From contig NZ_VJMG01000039.1 of the NCBI RefSeq assembly GCF_007004135.1, positions 1 to 43,454 on the forward strand: a stretch of 43,454 nt of DNA, written 5' to 3'. Shown here piece after piece: positions 25,822-35,280 of this stretch. Under the pieces are notes generated by a model. It was not told where the DNA came from. It did not search any database and saw only the letters and a list, made by a program, of their open reading frames with translations. Every line of letters begins with the position of its first letter. The stretch's first letter is position 1. The translations under genes and the position numbers were made by a program. The stretch is from Affinirhizobium straminoryzae. Lineage in GTDB: Bacteria; Pseudomonadota; Alphaproteobacteria; Rhizobiales; Rhizobiaceae.

Positions 25822-27666
25822 TCAGGCCGCGGCTGCCGCATTGCTCAAATCCTCGCCGAAGACCTGCACCAGATGCCCGGGCGACACTTCGCGATAAGCC
25901 CGCTTCGGCACGGCATAGGACAAGGGTCTGACGGGGCTCTTGATCTCGTCATTGCTGAGGCCGCGGCGGATGCCACGCCGGCTTGGGTCGGGGATCGGCA
26001 CCGCTTCCAGAAGGCGCCGCGTGTAGGGGTGCTGAGGATTTTCGAAGATCGAGCGGCGCGGCCCGATCTCGACGATCTCACCCAGATACATGACCGCGAC
26101 GCGGTGGCTCATCCGCTCGACCACCGCCATGTCATGCGAGATGAACAGATAGGCAAGGCCCATGCTTTCCTGCAGGTCGAGCATCAGGTTGATGACCTGC
26201 GCCTTGATCGAGACATCGAGCGCCGACACGGCCTCGTCCGCAACGATGACCTGCGGCGCCATGGCAAGCGCCCGGGCGATACACAGGCGCTGCCGCTGGC
26301 CGCCGGAAAACTCGTGCGGGAAGCGACCGGCCATGTCCGGCTGCAGCCCGACCTTGACCATCAGGTCGGCCACCTGTTCGCGGGCGTCCTTCTTGTCCGA
26401 GGCAATATGATGGGCAAGCAGCGGCTCTGCAATCGCATCCCCCACCTCGATGCGCGGATTGAGCGACGCGAAGGGATCCTGAAAAATCATCTGGATATGG
26501 CGGCGCATGTCGCGCAGTTGCTTGCCGGAGAGATCAAGGATCTCCCTGCCCTCAAGCTTGACCGATCCGGAATTGGCATCGAGCAGGCGCATGATCGCGC
26601 GGCCCGTCGTCGATTTGCCGCAGCCGCTCTCGCCGACCAGTGCCAGTGTTTCGCCCGCCTTCAGATCGAAGGAGACGTTCTCTACCGCATGCACCCGGCC
26701 CGAAACGGCGCCCAGAAAGCCACCACCGATATCAAACCGGGCGGTGAGATCGCGGACCTCAAGCAGCGGAACCGGTTCTGCCGATACCGTATCTGCAACA
26801 GCAGGCATCTCGACAGGATCACCGCTTTCCACGTCGATCAGCGGGAACCGGACCGGGCCGGGCTCGCCAGCCATTGAACCGAGCTTCGGCACCGCGGACA
26901 GGAGTGCCCTGGTGTAGGCGCGCTGCGGATCGGCAAAAATGTCTTCCGTCGCCCCGCGCTCGATCGCTTCGCCCTTGTACATGACGATCGTGCGGTCGGC
27001 AATTTCGGCGACAACACCCATGTCGTGGGTAATGAAGAGAACGCCCATGCCCTCCTCTTCCTGCAAGAGCTTGATGAGTTCGAGGATCTGCGCCTGGATC
27101 GTCACGTCGAGCGCCGTCGTCGGCTCGTCGGCGATCAGGAGGCGCGGACGGCAGGCCAGTGCCATCGCAATCATAATGCGCTGACGCATGCCGCCGGACA
27201 GCTGATGCGGATATTCCTCCATGCGCTTTGCCGCAGACGGGATGCGAACCTTCTCCATCAGCGCGAGCGTTTCCTTGACGGCCGCCTTCAGGGACAGGCC
27301 GCGATGGGCGACAAGCACTTCGGATATCTGGTCGCTGATCGTCAGCGACGGATTGAGGCTGGTCATCGGCTCCTGAAAGATCATCGCGATGCGATTGCCC
27401 CGAATATCGCGCATCCTGCCTTCGGAAAGCTTCAGCAGGTCCTGCCCCTCCAGCCTGACCTCCCCTTCGATGCGGCAGGTCGCGGGCTGATAGAGACGCA
27501 TGAGCGACATGGCCGTCACGCTTTTGCCCGACCCGCTTTCGCCAACCAGCGCCACCGTCTCTCCGGCAGCGACATCGAAGGACACGTCGCGAACAACCGG
27601 CAGCCAGACGCCCTTGCGCCGGAACGAGGTTTTCAGGCTGGACACGCGGATGACGGGCTCTGCCAT
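25822..27666 (-). CDS. Fused dual ATP-binding protein of a peptide-type ABC importer (DppD-DppF)
   Basis: 614 residues with two complete nucleotide-binding domains in tandem, like GsiA of the glutathione importer. Domain 1 has [17 protein letters not shown] and LLIADEPT. Domain 2, from about residue 320, has [17 protein letters not shown] and [12 protein letters not shown]. The ATG at 27666 has a strong AAAGGAG ribosome site; the longer frame to 27726 lacks one. No permease accompanies it here, whereas the + strand operon at 17323 has binding protein and permeases but no ATPase. The two therefore very probably form one importer, and both units carry the same 15-bp element. Confidence 0.95.
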   Translation of the reverse strand: MAEPVIRVSSLKTSFRRKGVWLPVVRDVSFDVAAGETVALVGESGSGKSVTAMSLMRLYQPATCRIEGEVRLEGQDLLKLSEGRMRDIRGNRIAMIFQEPMTSLNPSLTISDQISEVLVAHRGLSLKAAVKETLALMEKVRIPSAAKRMEEYPHQLSGGMRQRIMIAMALACRPRLLIADEPTTALDVTIQAQILELIKLLQEEEGMGVLFITHDMGVVAEIADRTIVMYKGEAIERGATEDIFADPQRAYTRALLSAVPKLGSMAGEPGPVRFPLIDVESGDPVEMPAVADTVSAEPVPLLEVRDLTARFDIGGGFLGAVSGRVHAVENVSFDLKAGETLALVGESGCGKSTTGRAIMRLLDANSGSVKLEGREILDLSGKQLRDMRRHIQMIFQDPFASLNPRIEVGDAIAEPLLAHHIASDKKDAREQVADLMVKVGLQPDMAGRFPHEFSGGQRQRLCIARALAMAPQVIVADEAVSALDVSIKAQVINLMLDLQESMGLAYLFISHDMAVVERMSHRVAVMYLGEIVEIGPRRSIFENPQHPYTRRLLEAVPIPDPSRRGIRRGLSNDEIKSPVRPLSYAVPKRAYREVSPGHLVQVFGEDLSNAAAAA

Positions 27667-27762
27667 ATCAGCTCCTTTCGAGGTCGTCAGACGGTCGGTG
27701 GGTACATCTGCCTCAATCTGTTGCATGCCACAAATAAAAGCACCTTGCCAGTCAGGATACAG

Positions 27763-27777
27763 GATATATGATATATT
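27763..27777. promoter_or_regulatory. Putative GntR operator, copy 2, overlapping a promoter
   Basis: GATATATGATATATT is the exact reverse complement of the element at 17223-17237. It lies in the divergent region between the fused ATPase gene and the PLP-enzyme/HyuAB operon. On the + strand a TTGCCA (27745-27750), a 16-bp spacer and TATGAT (27767-27772) form a plausible sigma-70 promoter whose -10 box lies inside the element, so a bound regulator would block RNA polymerase. Confidence 0.68.
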
Positions 27778-27833
27778 TTGATTGCATGCGCCGACACGCC
27801 GACAGGCAGTGGTCGAGACACGAGGAGCATTTC

Positions 27834-28850
27834 ATGAAACTTGAAGACATCCCCCGCCTCTCCCTCGGCTTTTTGCCGACACCGATCGAAAAGATGGAGC
27901 GCCTGAGCAGCGAGCTCGGCATCTTTCTCTCCGTAAAGCGCGACGATTTCACGGGCTTCGGTGGCGGCGGCAACAAGGTGCGCAAGCTCGAATATCTGAT
28001 GGCGGATGCGGTTGCGCAGGGCGTGAACGTGTTGATCACCACCGGGGGACATCAGTCCAACCATGCCCGCATGACCGCGGCCGCCGCCCGCAAATTCGGC
28101 ATGAAGCCGATCCTCGTCCTGCGCGGCAACCGCCCGGATCTGTATCAGGGCAATCTGCTTCTCGATCACCTGTTCGGGGCCGAGATCGATTTCCTCGATC
28201 CGGACGCCTATTTTACTGAGATCAATCCGCGCATGGATCATCATGCAGCGGAAGCCGAAGCCCGCGGCGAAAAGGCCTATATCATCCCGCTCGGCGGCGC
28301 CTCCGCGCTGGGTGCCATGGGCTATGTGAATGCCGTGAAGGAACTTGCCGAGCAATATGCCGCCACGGGCACCGCGACGCCCGATTATATCGTCGCGCCG
28401 GTCGGTTCGGGCGGCACGCTGGCCGGCCTGCATGTCGGTTGCGCCATGTTCATGCCAAAGACGGAAGTGATCGGCATCGCCGTGACCGGGAGTGCCGTTC
28501 CCTTCAGCGAGCGTATCGCCGTGATGGCCAATGCTGCAGCCGAGTTTCTCGACGATGACCGGCGCTGGACGGCGGACGAGATCCGCATCGAGAATGACTA
28601 TATCGGCCCCGGCTATTCCATTCCCTCCGAGGCCGGCAATGCAGCGATCAAGCTCGCCGGCAACAAGGAAGGCGTGCTGCTTGATCCCGTTTATACCGGC
28701 AAGGCCTTCGCCGGCATCATGGGCTGCGTCGAGGCAGGGAGCATCGCCAGGGGGAGCTCGGTTCTCTTTATCCATTGCGGCGGCTCGCCCGCGCTCTATC
28801 CCTTCGCCGGTCAGCTGACCAGCGATCTCACCACCGCAACGGCAGGCTGA
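27834..28850 (+). CDS. D-cysteine desulfhydrase-family PLP-dependent enzyme
   Basis: 338-residue fold-type II PLP enzyme of the D-cysteine desulfhydrase/ACC deaminase/L-cysteate sulfo-lyase group. The cofactor lysine is in GGGGNKVRK (Lys48). TTGGHQSNHAR and the phosphate-binding VGSGGTLAG are typical. Near the end DPVYTGK has Thr where ACC deaminases, as I recall, carry Glu after the Tyr, which speaks against ACC deaminase. Expected products are pyruvate, ammonia and sulfide (or sulfite from cysteate). The ATG has a GAGGAG ribosome site; upstream codons overlap the promoter. It is the first gene before hyuA and hyuB, which suggests that ring opening releases a cysteine-like amino acid. Confidence 0.9.
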   Translation: MKLEDIPRLSLGFLPTPIEKMERLSSELGIFLSVKRDDFTGFGGGGNKVRKLEYLMADAVAQGVNVLITTGGHQSNHARMTAAAARKFGMKPILVLRGNRPDLYQGNLLLDHLFGAEIDFLDPDAYFTEINPRMDHHAAEAEARGEKAYIIPLGGASALGAMGYVNAVKELAEQYAATGTATPDYIVAPVGSGGTLAGLHVGCAMFMPKTEVIGIAVTGSAVPFSERIAVMANAAAEFLDDDRRWTADEIRIENDYIGPGYSIPSEAGNAAIKLAGNKEGVLLDPVYTGKAFAGIMGCVEAGSIARGSSVLFIHCGGSPALYPFAGQLTSDLTTATAG

Positions 28851-28853
28851 ACC

Positions 28854-30884
28854 ATGGTCTACCGCATTGGATGTGACGTCGGCGGCACTTTCACCGACCT
28901 TTGCCTCTTCGAAGAGGAAACCGGCAAGACCTTCTTCGTGAAGACGCCAACGACGACCGGTCATCAGGCGACGGCCGTGGTCCATGCCGCCCGCACGGCG
29001 CTTGGCATGGCTGGCATCGCCGCAAATGAGCTGTCCGGTTTTGCCCATGGCACGACCGTTGCCACCAATGCGATCCTGGAGCGGCGCGGCGCCCGTACCG
29101 CGCTTCTCATCACCCGCGGCTTTCGCGATGTCCTGGCCATCGGCCGCCAGACGCGTGCCCATCTCTACGACCAGTATGCACGCAAGCCGGAGCCGCTCGT
29201 GCCCCGCGAATTCGTCTACGAGATCCGCGAGCGGCTCGCGCCTGACGGCACAGTCACTGAAGCTCTCGACGAGGAGACGGTCCGTGACGCCATCAGCGCG
29301 ATGCTCACCGCCGGCATCGAGACCGTCGCGATCTCGTTCCTGCATTCCTACGCGAATCCGGCGCACGAACGGCGTGCCGCCGAAATCGTTCACGCCATGG
29401 CGCCCGAGCTCAAAATCTCGATCTCCTCCGACGTTCTCGCAGAACCTGGCGAGTTCGAGCGCACCTCGACGACGGTCATGAACGCCTATCTGATGCCGCC
29501 CCTGAAGGACTATCTCGAGCGCATCGCCAATACGCTGGTTTCCGACGGCGTGACGGTGGAACCCGCGATCATGCAATCGGGCGGCGGCGTCATGCCGATC
29601 GAAACCGCAAGCGGCGTCAAGGCCGTTCATACTTGCCTGTCCGGTCCGGCAGCCGGGATGATCGGCGCCCGCCGCTTCGCCGAAGCCGCCGGCTACAAGA
29701 ATGTCGTGACGATCGACATGGGCGGCACCAGCTTCGATGTCGGCCTGATCGAGGATGGCCAGATCCTCACCCGCTACGAGAGCGAGATCGAGGGCTTTCC
29801 GCTGCGCGTGCCGATGTTCGACATCATCACGCTCGGCGCCGGTGGCGGATCGATCGCCCATGTCGATGCCGGCGGCCTCCTGAAGGTCGGTCCGGAAAGC
29901 GCCGGCGCAAGACCAGGCCCCGCCGCCTACGGCAAGGGGGGCGAGCGCCCGACCGTGACCGACGCCAATGTCCTTCTCGGTCGCCTGCGACCGGGCCGCG
30001 AGATCGGCGGCGGGATCGTCATCGACAGGGAGAGGGCCGCAAGGGCCGTGGAAACCCACGTCGCCGGTCCGCTCGGCATCTCCGTCGAGGAGGCGGCGGT
30101 CGGCATCCTGCAGGTGGTCAACGCCGCCATGGTGCGCGGCATGCGGCGCATTACCGTGGAACGCGGGCTTGAGCCGCGGGATTTTGCCGTGATGGCCTTC
30201 GGCGGCGCCGGTCCGTTGCATGCGGTCGATCTCTGCGCCGAATTGGATGTCGAGACCGTCATCGTGCCGCCCTCGCCGGGCCTGCTCTGCGGGATCGGCC
30301 TCCTGCTTGCGCCGTGGAAGCACGACGAGACATCGATGATCTCCGGCCTGACCGATGGCATGTCCAACTCCGATATCCGCACGGCGATCGAGATACTGGT
30401 GAGCAAGATCATCGATCAGGCGAACAGGGACAGGATCGACTTCAAGTCGGTGACGCTGTCTCCCGTCCTGGAAATGCGCTATCGCGGCCAGGGGCACCAG
30501 TTGCCGATCCACTGGACCGCGGATGGGCTTGACGCTGCGGTGGAGGCGTTTCACCAGGCCCACCAGCGCAGCTTCGGTTACGCCCGGCGCGGGGAGAGCA
30601 TCGAGATTTCCATGCTGCGTCTCAGTGCCAGCGCCCCACCACCATCCGACCGACTGCCGGTTCCCACCATCACCGCCAGCGACGACCCGGTGATCGCTCG
30701 CTCACCGCTGTGGTTCGAGGGCGCCATGGTCGAGGTTCCTGTCTACGATCGCGCCAAGCTCGCGATCGGAACAGAACTTCAAGGACCGCTGATCATCGAG
30801 CAGCATGACACGACGTTGATCGTCGGCGCCCAGACGCTCGTCGTCGATAGCCATGGCAATCTCATCATCAGGATGCAGAAATGA
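28854..30884 (+). CDS. hyuA: Hydantoinase/oxoprolinase A-type subunit
   Basis: 676-residue ATP-dependent hydantoinase A/5-oxoprolinase family subunit. The N-terminal ATP-fold signature GCDVGGTFTDLCLF is at residues 5-18, AHGTTVATNAILERRGA near residues 64-80, a second phosphate loop in DMGGTSFDV, then GAGGGSIAHVD. Such proteins phosphorylate and open a cyclic amide (N-methylhydantoin, 5-oxoproline or the thia-analogue 2-oxothiazolidine-4-carboxylate) together with a B subunit. It starts 3 bp after the PLP-enzyme stop and overlaps hyuB as ATGA. Next to a D-cysteine-desulfhydrase-type enzyme, a sulfur-containing five-membered ring is an attractive but unproved substrate. Confidence 0.92.
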   Translation: MVYRIGCDVGGTFTDLCLFEEETGKTFFVKTPTTTGHQATAVVHAARTALGMAGIAANELSGFAHGTTVATNAILERRGARTALLITRGFRDVLAIGRQTRAHLYDQYARKPEPLVPREFVYEIRERLAPDGTVTEALDEETVRDAISAMLTAGIETVAISFLHSYANPAHERRAAEIVHAMAPELKISISSDVLAEPGEFERTSTTVMNAYLMPPLKDYLERIANTLVSDGVTVEPAIMQSGGGVMPIETASGVKAVHTCLSGPAAGMIGARRFAEAAGYKNVVTIDMGGTSFDVGLIEDGQILTRYESEIEGFPLRVPMFDIITLGAGGGSIAHVDAGGLLKVGPESAGARPGPAAYGKGGERPTVTDANVLLGRLRPGREIGGGIVIDRERAARAVETHVAGPLGISVEEAAVGILQVVNAAMVRGMRRITVERGLEPRDFAVMAFGGAGPLHAVDLCAELDVETVIVPPSPGLLCGIGLLLAPWKHDETSMISGLTDGMSNSDIRTAIEILVSKIIDQANRDRIDFKSVTLSPVLEMRYRGQGHQLPIHWTADGLDAAVEAFHQAHQRSFGYARRGESIEISMLRLSASAPPPSDRLPVPTITASDDPVIARSPLWFEGAMVEVPVYDRAKLAIGTELQGPLIIEQHDTTLIVGAQTLVVDSHGNLIIRMQK

Positions 30885-32467
30885 AGAACGACACCATTCT
30901 GGCCGAAGTCGTCCGCCACGGTCTGCAGGCGGTTGCGGAAGAAATGGGGGCGGCCCTGATCCGCACCGCCCATTCGATCAACATCCGCGACCGTCGCGAC
31001 TTTTCCTGCGGCGTGTTCGATGCAAAGGGCCAGCTCATCGCGCAGGCCGAGCACATTCCCGTCCATCTCGGCCTGATTGCCGGCGTCGTCAGTCGCACGA
31101 TCGAAAACCTCGGCGAAGACATCGCCGCCGCAACGATGGTCGTCACCAATGATCCTTGGCTCACCGGTTCGCACCTGCCCGACGTCGTCGTCATAGCGCC
31201 TGTCGATGCCGAAGACGGCCGCCGCCTTGGCTACGTCGCCAACATGGCGCATCAGGTCGACCTCGGCGGCTTCGCGCCGGGAAGCCTGGCGCTCGGCACC
31301 GTTGACATCACGCAGGAAGGCCTGCGCGTACCGCCGATGGTGCTGATGCGCAATGGAACGGTGGAGCATTCGACGCTTGCGCTGTTCAAGCTGGCGAGCC
31401 GCACGCCCGACATGGTGGCGGGTGATCTTCTGGCCCAGGCCGCCGCCAACACGACCGGTGCGCGTCGTCTCGCCGCCCTCATCGAACGCACAGGAGAGGA
31501 GCGGTTTCACACGGCCGTGACGACCTTGCTCGCGACCACCGAAAAGCGACTGGAAAACGCGTTTCGTGCCCTGGAAGGGCGCAAAGGTCAGTTTTCCGAT
31601 ACGCTCGAATGGCATGAGGCCGGGAAAGACGTGGACCTCACGGTCGCGGTCAATCTCACCATCACCGATGGCACCCTGCATGCCGACTTTACCGGCACGT
31701 CCGGACAGGTGGCGGGACCGGTCAACGCGCCGGTCTTCCTGACGGCAAGCTGTGTGCTTTACGTGGTCAAGGCCATGCTCGATCCCGACATCCCCTCGAA
31801 TGCCGGACTGTTTCGCCGGATCGTGCTGAAGACCCCGGAACGATCGATCGTCGATGCCGCCGCGCCCTCGCCCGTCGCGCTCTGCACCTCGATCACCAGC
31901 CAGCGCATCACCGATGCCCTGATCGGCGCATTCAACCAGATCCGGCCGGACATGCCCATAGCCGCATCGACCGGCAGCATGAATGCGCTCATCCTCGGTG
32001 GAACAGATCCGGCCACCGGCCGCTCCTACTCCTACGTGGAAACCTATGCCGGCGGCCAGGGCGGCCTTACAGGCAAGGCTGGCGCCAGCGGCGTCCACTG
32101 CCACATGACCAATACCGCCAATTCACCCGTGGAACTGATCGAGCGGGCATATCCGCTGACGGTCCTCGACTACGGCTTGATCGACGGTAGCGGTGGCGCC
32201 GGCGAATTCTGCGGCGGCCTCGGTCTTCGAAGAACCATTCTGGTCAATGCGGATTCGGTTCTCACGGTTCATCTCGACCGCACACGGCACCAACCCTGGG
32301 GCGTCATGGGCGGATCGTCGGCTCGTGGATCGCGGATCCGCATTTTGGATGCGGACGGAGAACGCAGTCTGCCGGGCAAGAGTACGACCAGCGTGAAGGC
32401 AGGCACGACCATTACGATGGAAACAGCCGGCGGAGGTGGATGGGGAAACGGTAACAAACGAGTATGA
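30881..32467 (+). CDS. hyuB: Hydantoinase/oxoprolinase B-type subunit
   Basis: 528-residue B subunit of the hydantoinase/5-oxoprolinase family, partner of the preceding A subunit. Family features are RTAHSINIRDRRDFSCGVFD at residues 26-45, then the stretch around TNDPWLTGSHLPDVVV with the conserved ND and H, then GGFAPGS, and the Gly-rich end TAGGGGWGN. It is the last gene of this unit; 741 bp without a recognisable gene follow. The length is normal and both subunits appear intact, so a functional ATP-dependent ring-opening enzyme is expected. Confidence 0.92.
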   Translation: MKNDTILAEVVRHGLQAVAEEMGAALIRTAHSINIRDRRDFSCGVFDAKGQLIAQAEHIPVHLGLIAGVVSRTIENLGEDIAAATMVVTNDPWLTGSHLPDVVVIAPVDAEDGRRLGYVANMAHQVDLGGFAPGSLALGTVDITQEGLRVPPMVLMRNGTVEHSTLALFKLASRTPDMVAGDLLAQAAANTTGARRLAALIERTGEERFHTAVTTLLATTEKRLENAFRALEGRKGQFSDTLEWHEAGKDVDLTVAVNLTITDGTLHADFTGTSGQVAGPVNAPVFLTASCVLYVVKAMLDPDIPSNAGLFRRIVLKTPERSIVDAAAPSPVALCTSITSQRITDALIGAFNQIRPDMPIAASTGSMNALILGGTDPATGRSYSYVETYAGGQGGLTGKAGASGVHCHMTNTANSPVELIERAYPLTVLDYGLIDGSGGAGEFCGGLGLRRTILVNADSVLTVHLDRTRHQPWGVMGGSSARGSRIRILDADGERSLPGKSTTSVKAGTTITMETAGGGGWGNGNKRV

Positions 32468-33208
32468 TGGTGCATCGCTGCCGAACCCCGGAACCTATGA
32501 CACGCGATCAAAGATAAAGAGCTTACCACTTGGGGAGCCACATTTGAAGGGTGTCCGACAGAATACTTAAAGCGGAAGGTTGTGATAGTCTGGATCAGCT
32601 AATCTGTTGTTCCGATACATGCTCTTGAGCGGATTGGAACCGCCGGCCCGCCATTACGTCGGATACATGCCGGCAGATAAACAAGGCATATCAAGAATTT
32701 AGTATGGTTGGAACGTCCGGAAAGGTGCCGGGAGCGAACTGTACGATGCTAGAGTCCTGAAGGCGATAGCGGACATCCAGATATCGGGGAATGTCGTCCG
32801 AGTTCGGCCCGAAGCGGTCATCACGGGCCGAAGGGATAAGGGCAGCTTCGCGCCTTCTTTTCGGACGTTAAGGTAGATGGGCTAGCCGCCTATAAGCAGC
32901 CGGCCTGCTTGCCAAGTCCGCTTAGCGTTGATGTCCGCCATCGAGATCAATTCAGCGACAATCTCTTGACGCCGAGCCTGTTAACGCGTAATCGGCGCTT
33001 GTCGAAAATGGTGGACCGGTTTTTTGGTGAGCCCCGGTCAGCTTCTGGTTGATGCCGGAGGCCACAATCCAGCCCTCGGGCCGCGGACCACGACGGAATC
33101 CGGACGCGCTACGTCCGCTCCGTTGGCATGTCTGCAACGACACTTCTTCGGAGCATCGCAGCCGTTCTTATCCGCGTGGCTTACAGCTACCTCGACAAGG
33201 ACACTACA
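32468..33208. other. Gene-poor stretch, about 740 bp
   Basis: No coding region is supported. Open frames are short, broken by stops in all frames and without ribosome sites. A 63-codon minus-strand frame (33143-32952) has protein-like composition around GWIVASGINQKL but no recognised family. The stretch is less GC-rich than the flanking operons and marks the change from the HyuAB regulon to the accessory redox region, so it could be an old insertion boundary. It must contain the promoter of the monooxygenase gene. Confidence 0.5.
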
Positions 33209-34774
33209 ATGCACGACACCCAGGTTATCATCATCGGCGGCAGCCTCGTTGGCCTTTCCGCCGCGACGTTCCTCGCTTGGCGCGGCGTCAAAACAATCGT
33301 CATCGAAAAGCATCGTGGAAGCGCGCTGCATCCCCGTGCAACTGGTTTCACTGAACATACGCTCGAATTCTTTCGCGCCATCGGCATCGCCGACCAAATT
33401 CCCGTTGTCGATCCAAATTTCCGGCTGCGGCGTGCAACCGTTGAGAGCCTGGTGGGGGCAGTGATAGACGAGGCTGCTTGGACGCCCTCGACAAACACAG
33501 CACCAGCCGGTCTAAAGAGGGCTCTGTCGCCCGCAGGCATGGCAGGCTTTGCGCAGGACAAGCTTGAGCCAATCCTTAGGCATCGCGCGACAGAGCTCGG
33601 AGCGGAGCTACGTCTCGGCACTGAATTGATTTCCTTTGAAGACACGGGCGAAGGCGTCGCGGCAACTGTGCGCGAGCGGGAAACCGGGCGTAAATACTCG
33701 CTGTCGGCTCCATATATGATTGCCGCCGACGGCGCGGAAAGCAAGGTGCGTGAAGCGCTCGGGATCGGACGCCGTGGCGTAGGCCACATCATGAACATCA
33801 ATTCCGTGTTGTTCAATTGCCCAGCGGCCGACAAATATCTTGATCGTGGTTTCCGTCAGTTCGAGATCGACCAAGAAGACTTCAAGGCTTTCCTGACAAC
33901 CTACGGCGACGGTCGTTGGGTGTTGATGTTCTACGGCGGCGACCCGAAGCCAGCCGAGGATTATGCCGATGACATTCGACGTGCTCTCGGTGCGGACCTT
34001 GATTTCGAGATTATTACCTCTGGTACCTGGGAGATGGCTGGGCGGATCGCTGACATCTATTCGAAAGGTAGGATATTCTTGGCGGGCGATGCGGCTCATC
34101 AGCTCCCACCAACGCGCGGAGGGTTCGGGGCAAATACGGGCATAGATGATGTCTGGAATCTAGCCTGGAAACTGGAAATGGTGATGGACGGCATTTCCAA
34201 GCCGTCGCTGCTGGGGAGTTATTCTCAAGAGAGGCAGCCTATCGGCTGGCTTCGCCACCAGCAGACGTTCGCACGGCAAGACTATGCCCGCTATGTGGAC
34301 AATGCCTTTGCGGGCGTAAAACTTTATGGCGACGAGGCGATGGAACTCGGCCAACTCCACCGTTCGGAAATCATCATCGGGACAGATGGCAAGCTGCCTG
34401 CCGCGGCACATCCTGACGAATGGAAAGGGCAACCCGGAACGCGGGCACCCCACCTGTGGCTCGACGGAGATAAACGAAAGTCAACTATCGACATGTTCAC
34501 ACGTGGCTTTACCCTGATCACGGAAAGCTTCTTCTGGGCGGCGGCCGCTGAAGCAGCGCGTGCAGAAACCGGCTTTTCGTTTGAAATCGTCCGTTTCGGC
34601 GGCCAGATCCACGTCGAAGACGTCCAGTCATTCTCCGAGGCGTTCGGCACTGGTGCCGATGGCGCGGCACTCATTCGTCCGGATGGGCTTATCTGCTGGC
34701 GCACCCCGCTCTCCCCGGACATGGCGTCGGAAGATCTGTCGACTATCCTTCGGCAGGTGGCTGCCCTGGCCTAG
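33209..34774 (+). CDS. FAD-dependent monooxygenase (PheA/TfdB-like aromatic hydroxylase)
   Basis: 521-residue flavin monooxygenase of the group A aromatic hydroxylase type. The N-terminal ADP-binding motif is VIIIGGSLVGLSAATFLAWRG and RGSALHPRATGF follows. The DG motif is in IAADGAESKVRE and the second FAD motif is GDAAHQLPPTRGGFGANTG. A thioredoxin-like C-terminal tail completes the PheA/TfdB layout. It would use NADPH and oxygen to hydroxylate an aromatic or polyketide-like substrate. The ATG at 33209 has AAGGA 7 nt upstream, and the longer open frame to 33128 is less likely. It stands alone between gene-poor stretches, so its physiological substrate is unknown. Confidence 0.92.
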   Translation: MHDTQVIIIGGSLVGLSAATFLAWRGVKTIVIEKHRGSALHPRATGFTEHTLEFFRAIGIADQIPVVDPNFRLRRATVESLVGAVIDEAAWTPSTNTAPAGLKRALSPAGMAGFAQDKLEPILRHRATELGAELRLGTELISFEDTGEGVAATVRERETGRKYSLSAPYMIAADGAESKVREALGIGRRGVGHIMNINSVLFNCPAADKYLDRGFRQFEIDQEDFKAFLTTYGDGRWVLMFYGGDPKPAEDYADDIRRALGADLDFEIITSGTWEMAGRIADIYSKGRIFLAGDAAHQLPPTRGGFGANTGIDDVWNLAWKLEMVMDGISKPSLLGSYSQERQPIGWLRHQQTFARQDYARYVDNAFAGVKLYGDEAMELGQLHRSEIIIGTDGKLPAAAHPDEWKGQPGTRAPHLWLDGDKRKSTIDMFTRGFTLITESFFWAAAAEAARAETGFSFEIVRFGGQIHVEDVQSFSEAFGTGADGAALIRPDGLICWRTPLSPDMASEDLSTILRQVAALA

Positions 34775-34784
34775 CAAGGAAAAT

Positions 34785-34824
34785 GGGCGTGGTAGTCCCT
34801 TCAAGAGATTCTGCTACCACGTCC
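34785..34824 (+). terminator. Putative terminator hairpin after the monooxygenase
   Basis: An 11-bp stem, GGGCGTGGTAG with CTACCACGTCC (one G-T pair), encloses an 18-nt loop and begins 10 bp after the stop at 34774. Only a weak T-rich run (GCATTTC) follows, so termination may be inefficient. Confidence 0.55.
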
Positions 34825-35280
34825 GCATTTCACTCCGATATCGACTGATATATCGGCCTAGATCTCGTCGCGGAAACGGGTGGCTGGAAGGCAATTACAC
34901 CGGGGCAGCCCACTTTCTGATGTATAAAAGTGTATCTGCCTCTGACCACCCCGACTTAGACCAGTTAGCAGTATGCCCGCTTCGGGCCAAACGCGGACCT
35001 CATAACCATGTGCGTGGATATCCGCTTTCGCCGTTCGGCAACCTGTCATAGGACAGTCCGCTTACGGCCCCTTCCAGCCTGCACCCTCGAAGCAGTTCGT
35101 GTCTCCTATTGGCGCAGAGGAGACGTGACGCCAACAGGGAGTCATGTCTGCTTTTGGCCATCCGAATAGATGACCTCTACGACGGAGATGAAGGCGCGAA
35201 GAGGAAGACACCTCTCGGGCCGATAATGTTGAAAAACTAATTTGCATGTTATTGTGCCTCCTCGCGGGAGGAACTGACCC
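34825..35280. other. Gene-poor stretch, about 455 bp
   Basis: No coding region is supported; open frames are short and unrelated to known families. It ends with a hairpin that includes the ribosome site of the small membrane protein at 35281. Confidence 0.5.
35257..35271 (+). promoter_or_regulatory. Hairpin sequestering the ribosome site of the small membrane protein
   Basis: CCTCC (35257-35261) pairs with GGAGG (35267-35271) across the 5-nt loop TCGCG. The GGAGG is the Shine-Dalgarno sequence 9 nt before ATG 35281, so the hairpin would hide it from the ribosome. Confidence 0.4.

Noticed and set aside
27834..28850. ACC deaminase (acdS) for the PLP enzyme
   Set aside because: DPVYTGK has Thr where ACC deaminases carry Glu, and the neighbours are hydantoinase and sulfur genes rather than the usual acdR context.
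27687..30563. 958-codon open frame on the minus strand
   Set aside because: It lies antisense to the PLP-enzyme and hyuA genes, has no recognisable domains and has the Arg/Gly/His-rich make-up of a shadow frame in GC-rich DNA.
30779..32104. 441-codon open frame on the minus strand
   Set aside because: Antisense shadow of hyuB, whose family motifs are clear on the plus strand.
17323..32467. Ergothioneine degradation as the pathway
   Set aside because: Hydantoin-type ring opening and M20 steps would fit, but no ergothionase or thiourocanate hydratase (urocanase-like) gene is present in the window.
32952..33143. 63-codon minus-strand frame as a possible IS fragment
   Set aside because: It looks protein-like (GWIVASGINQKL) but I could not match it to a transposase family and saw no terminal repeats.
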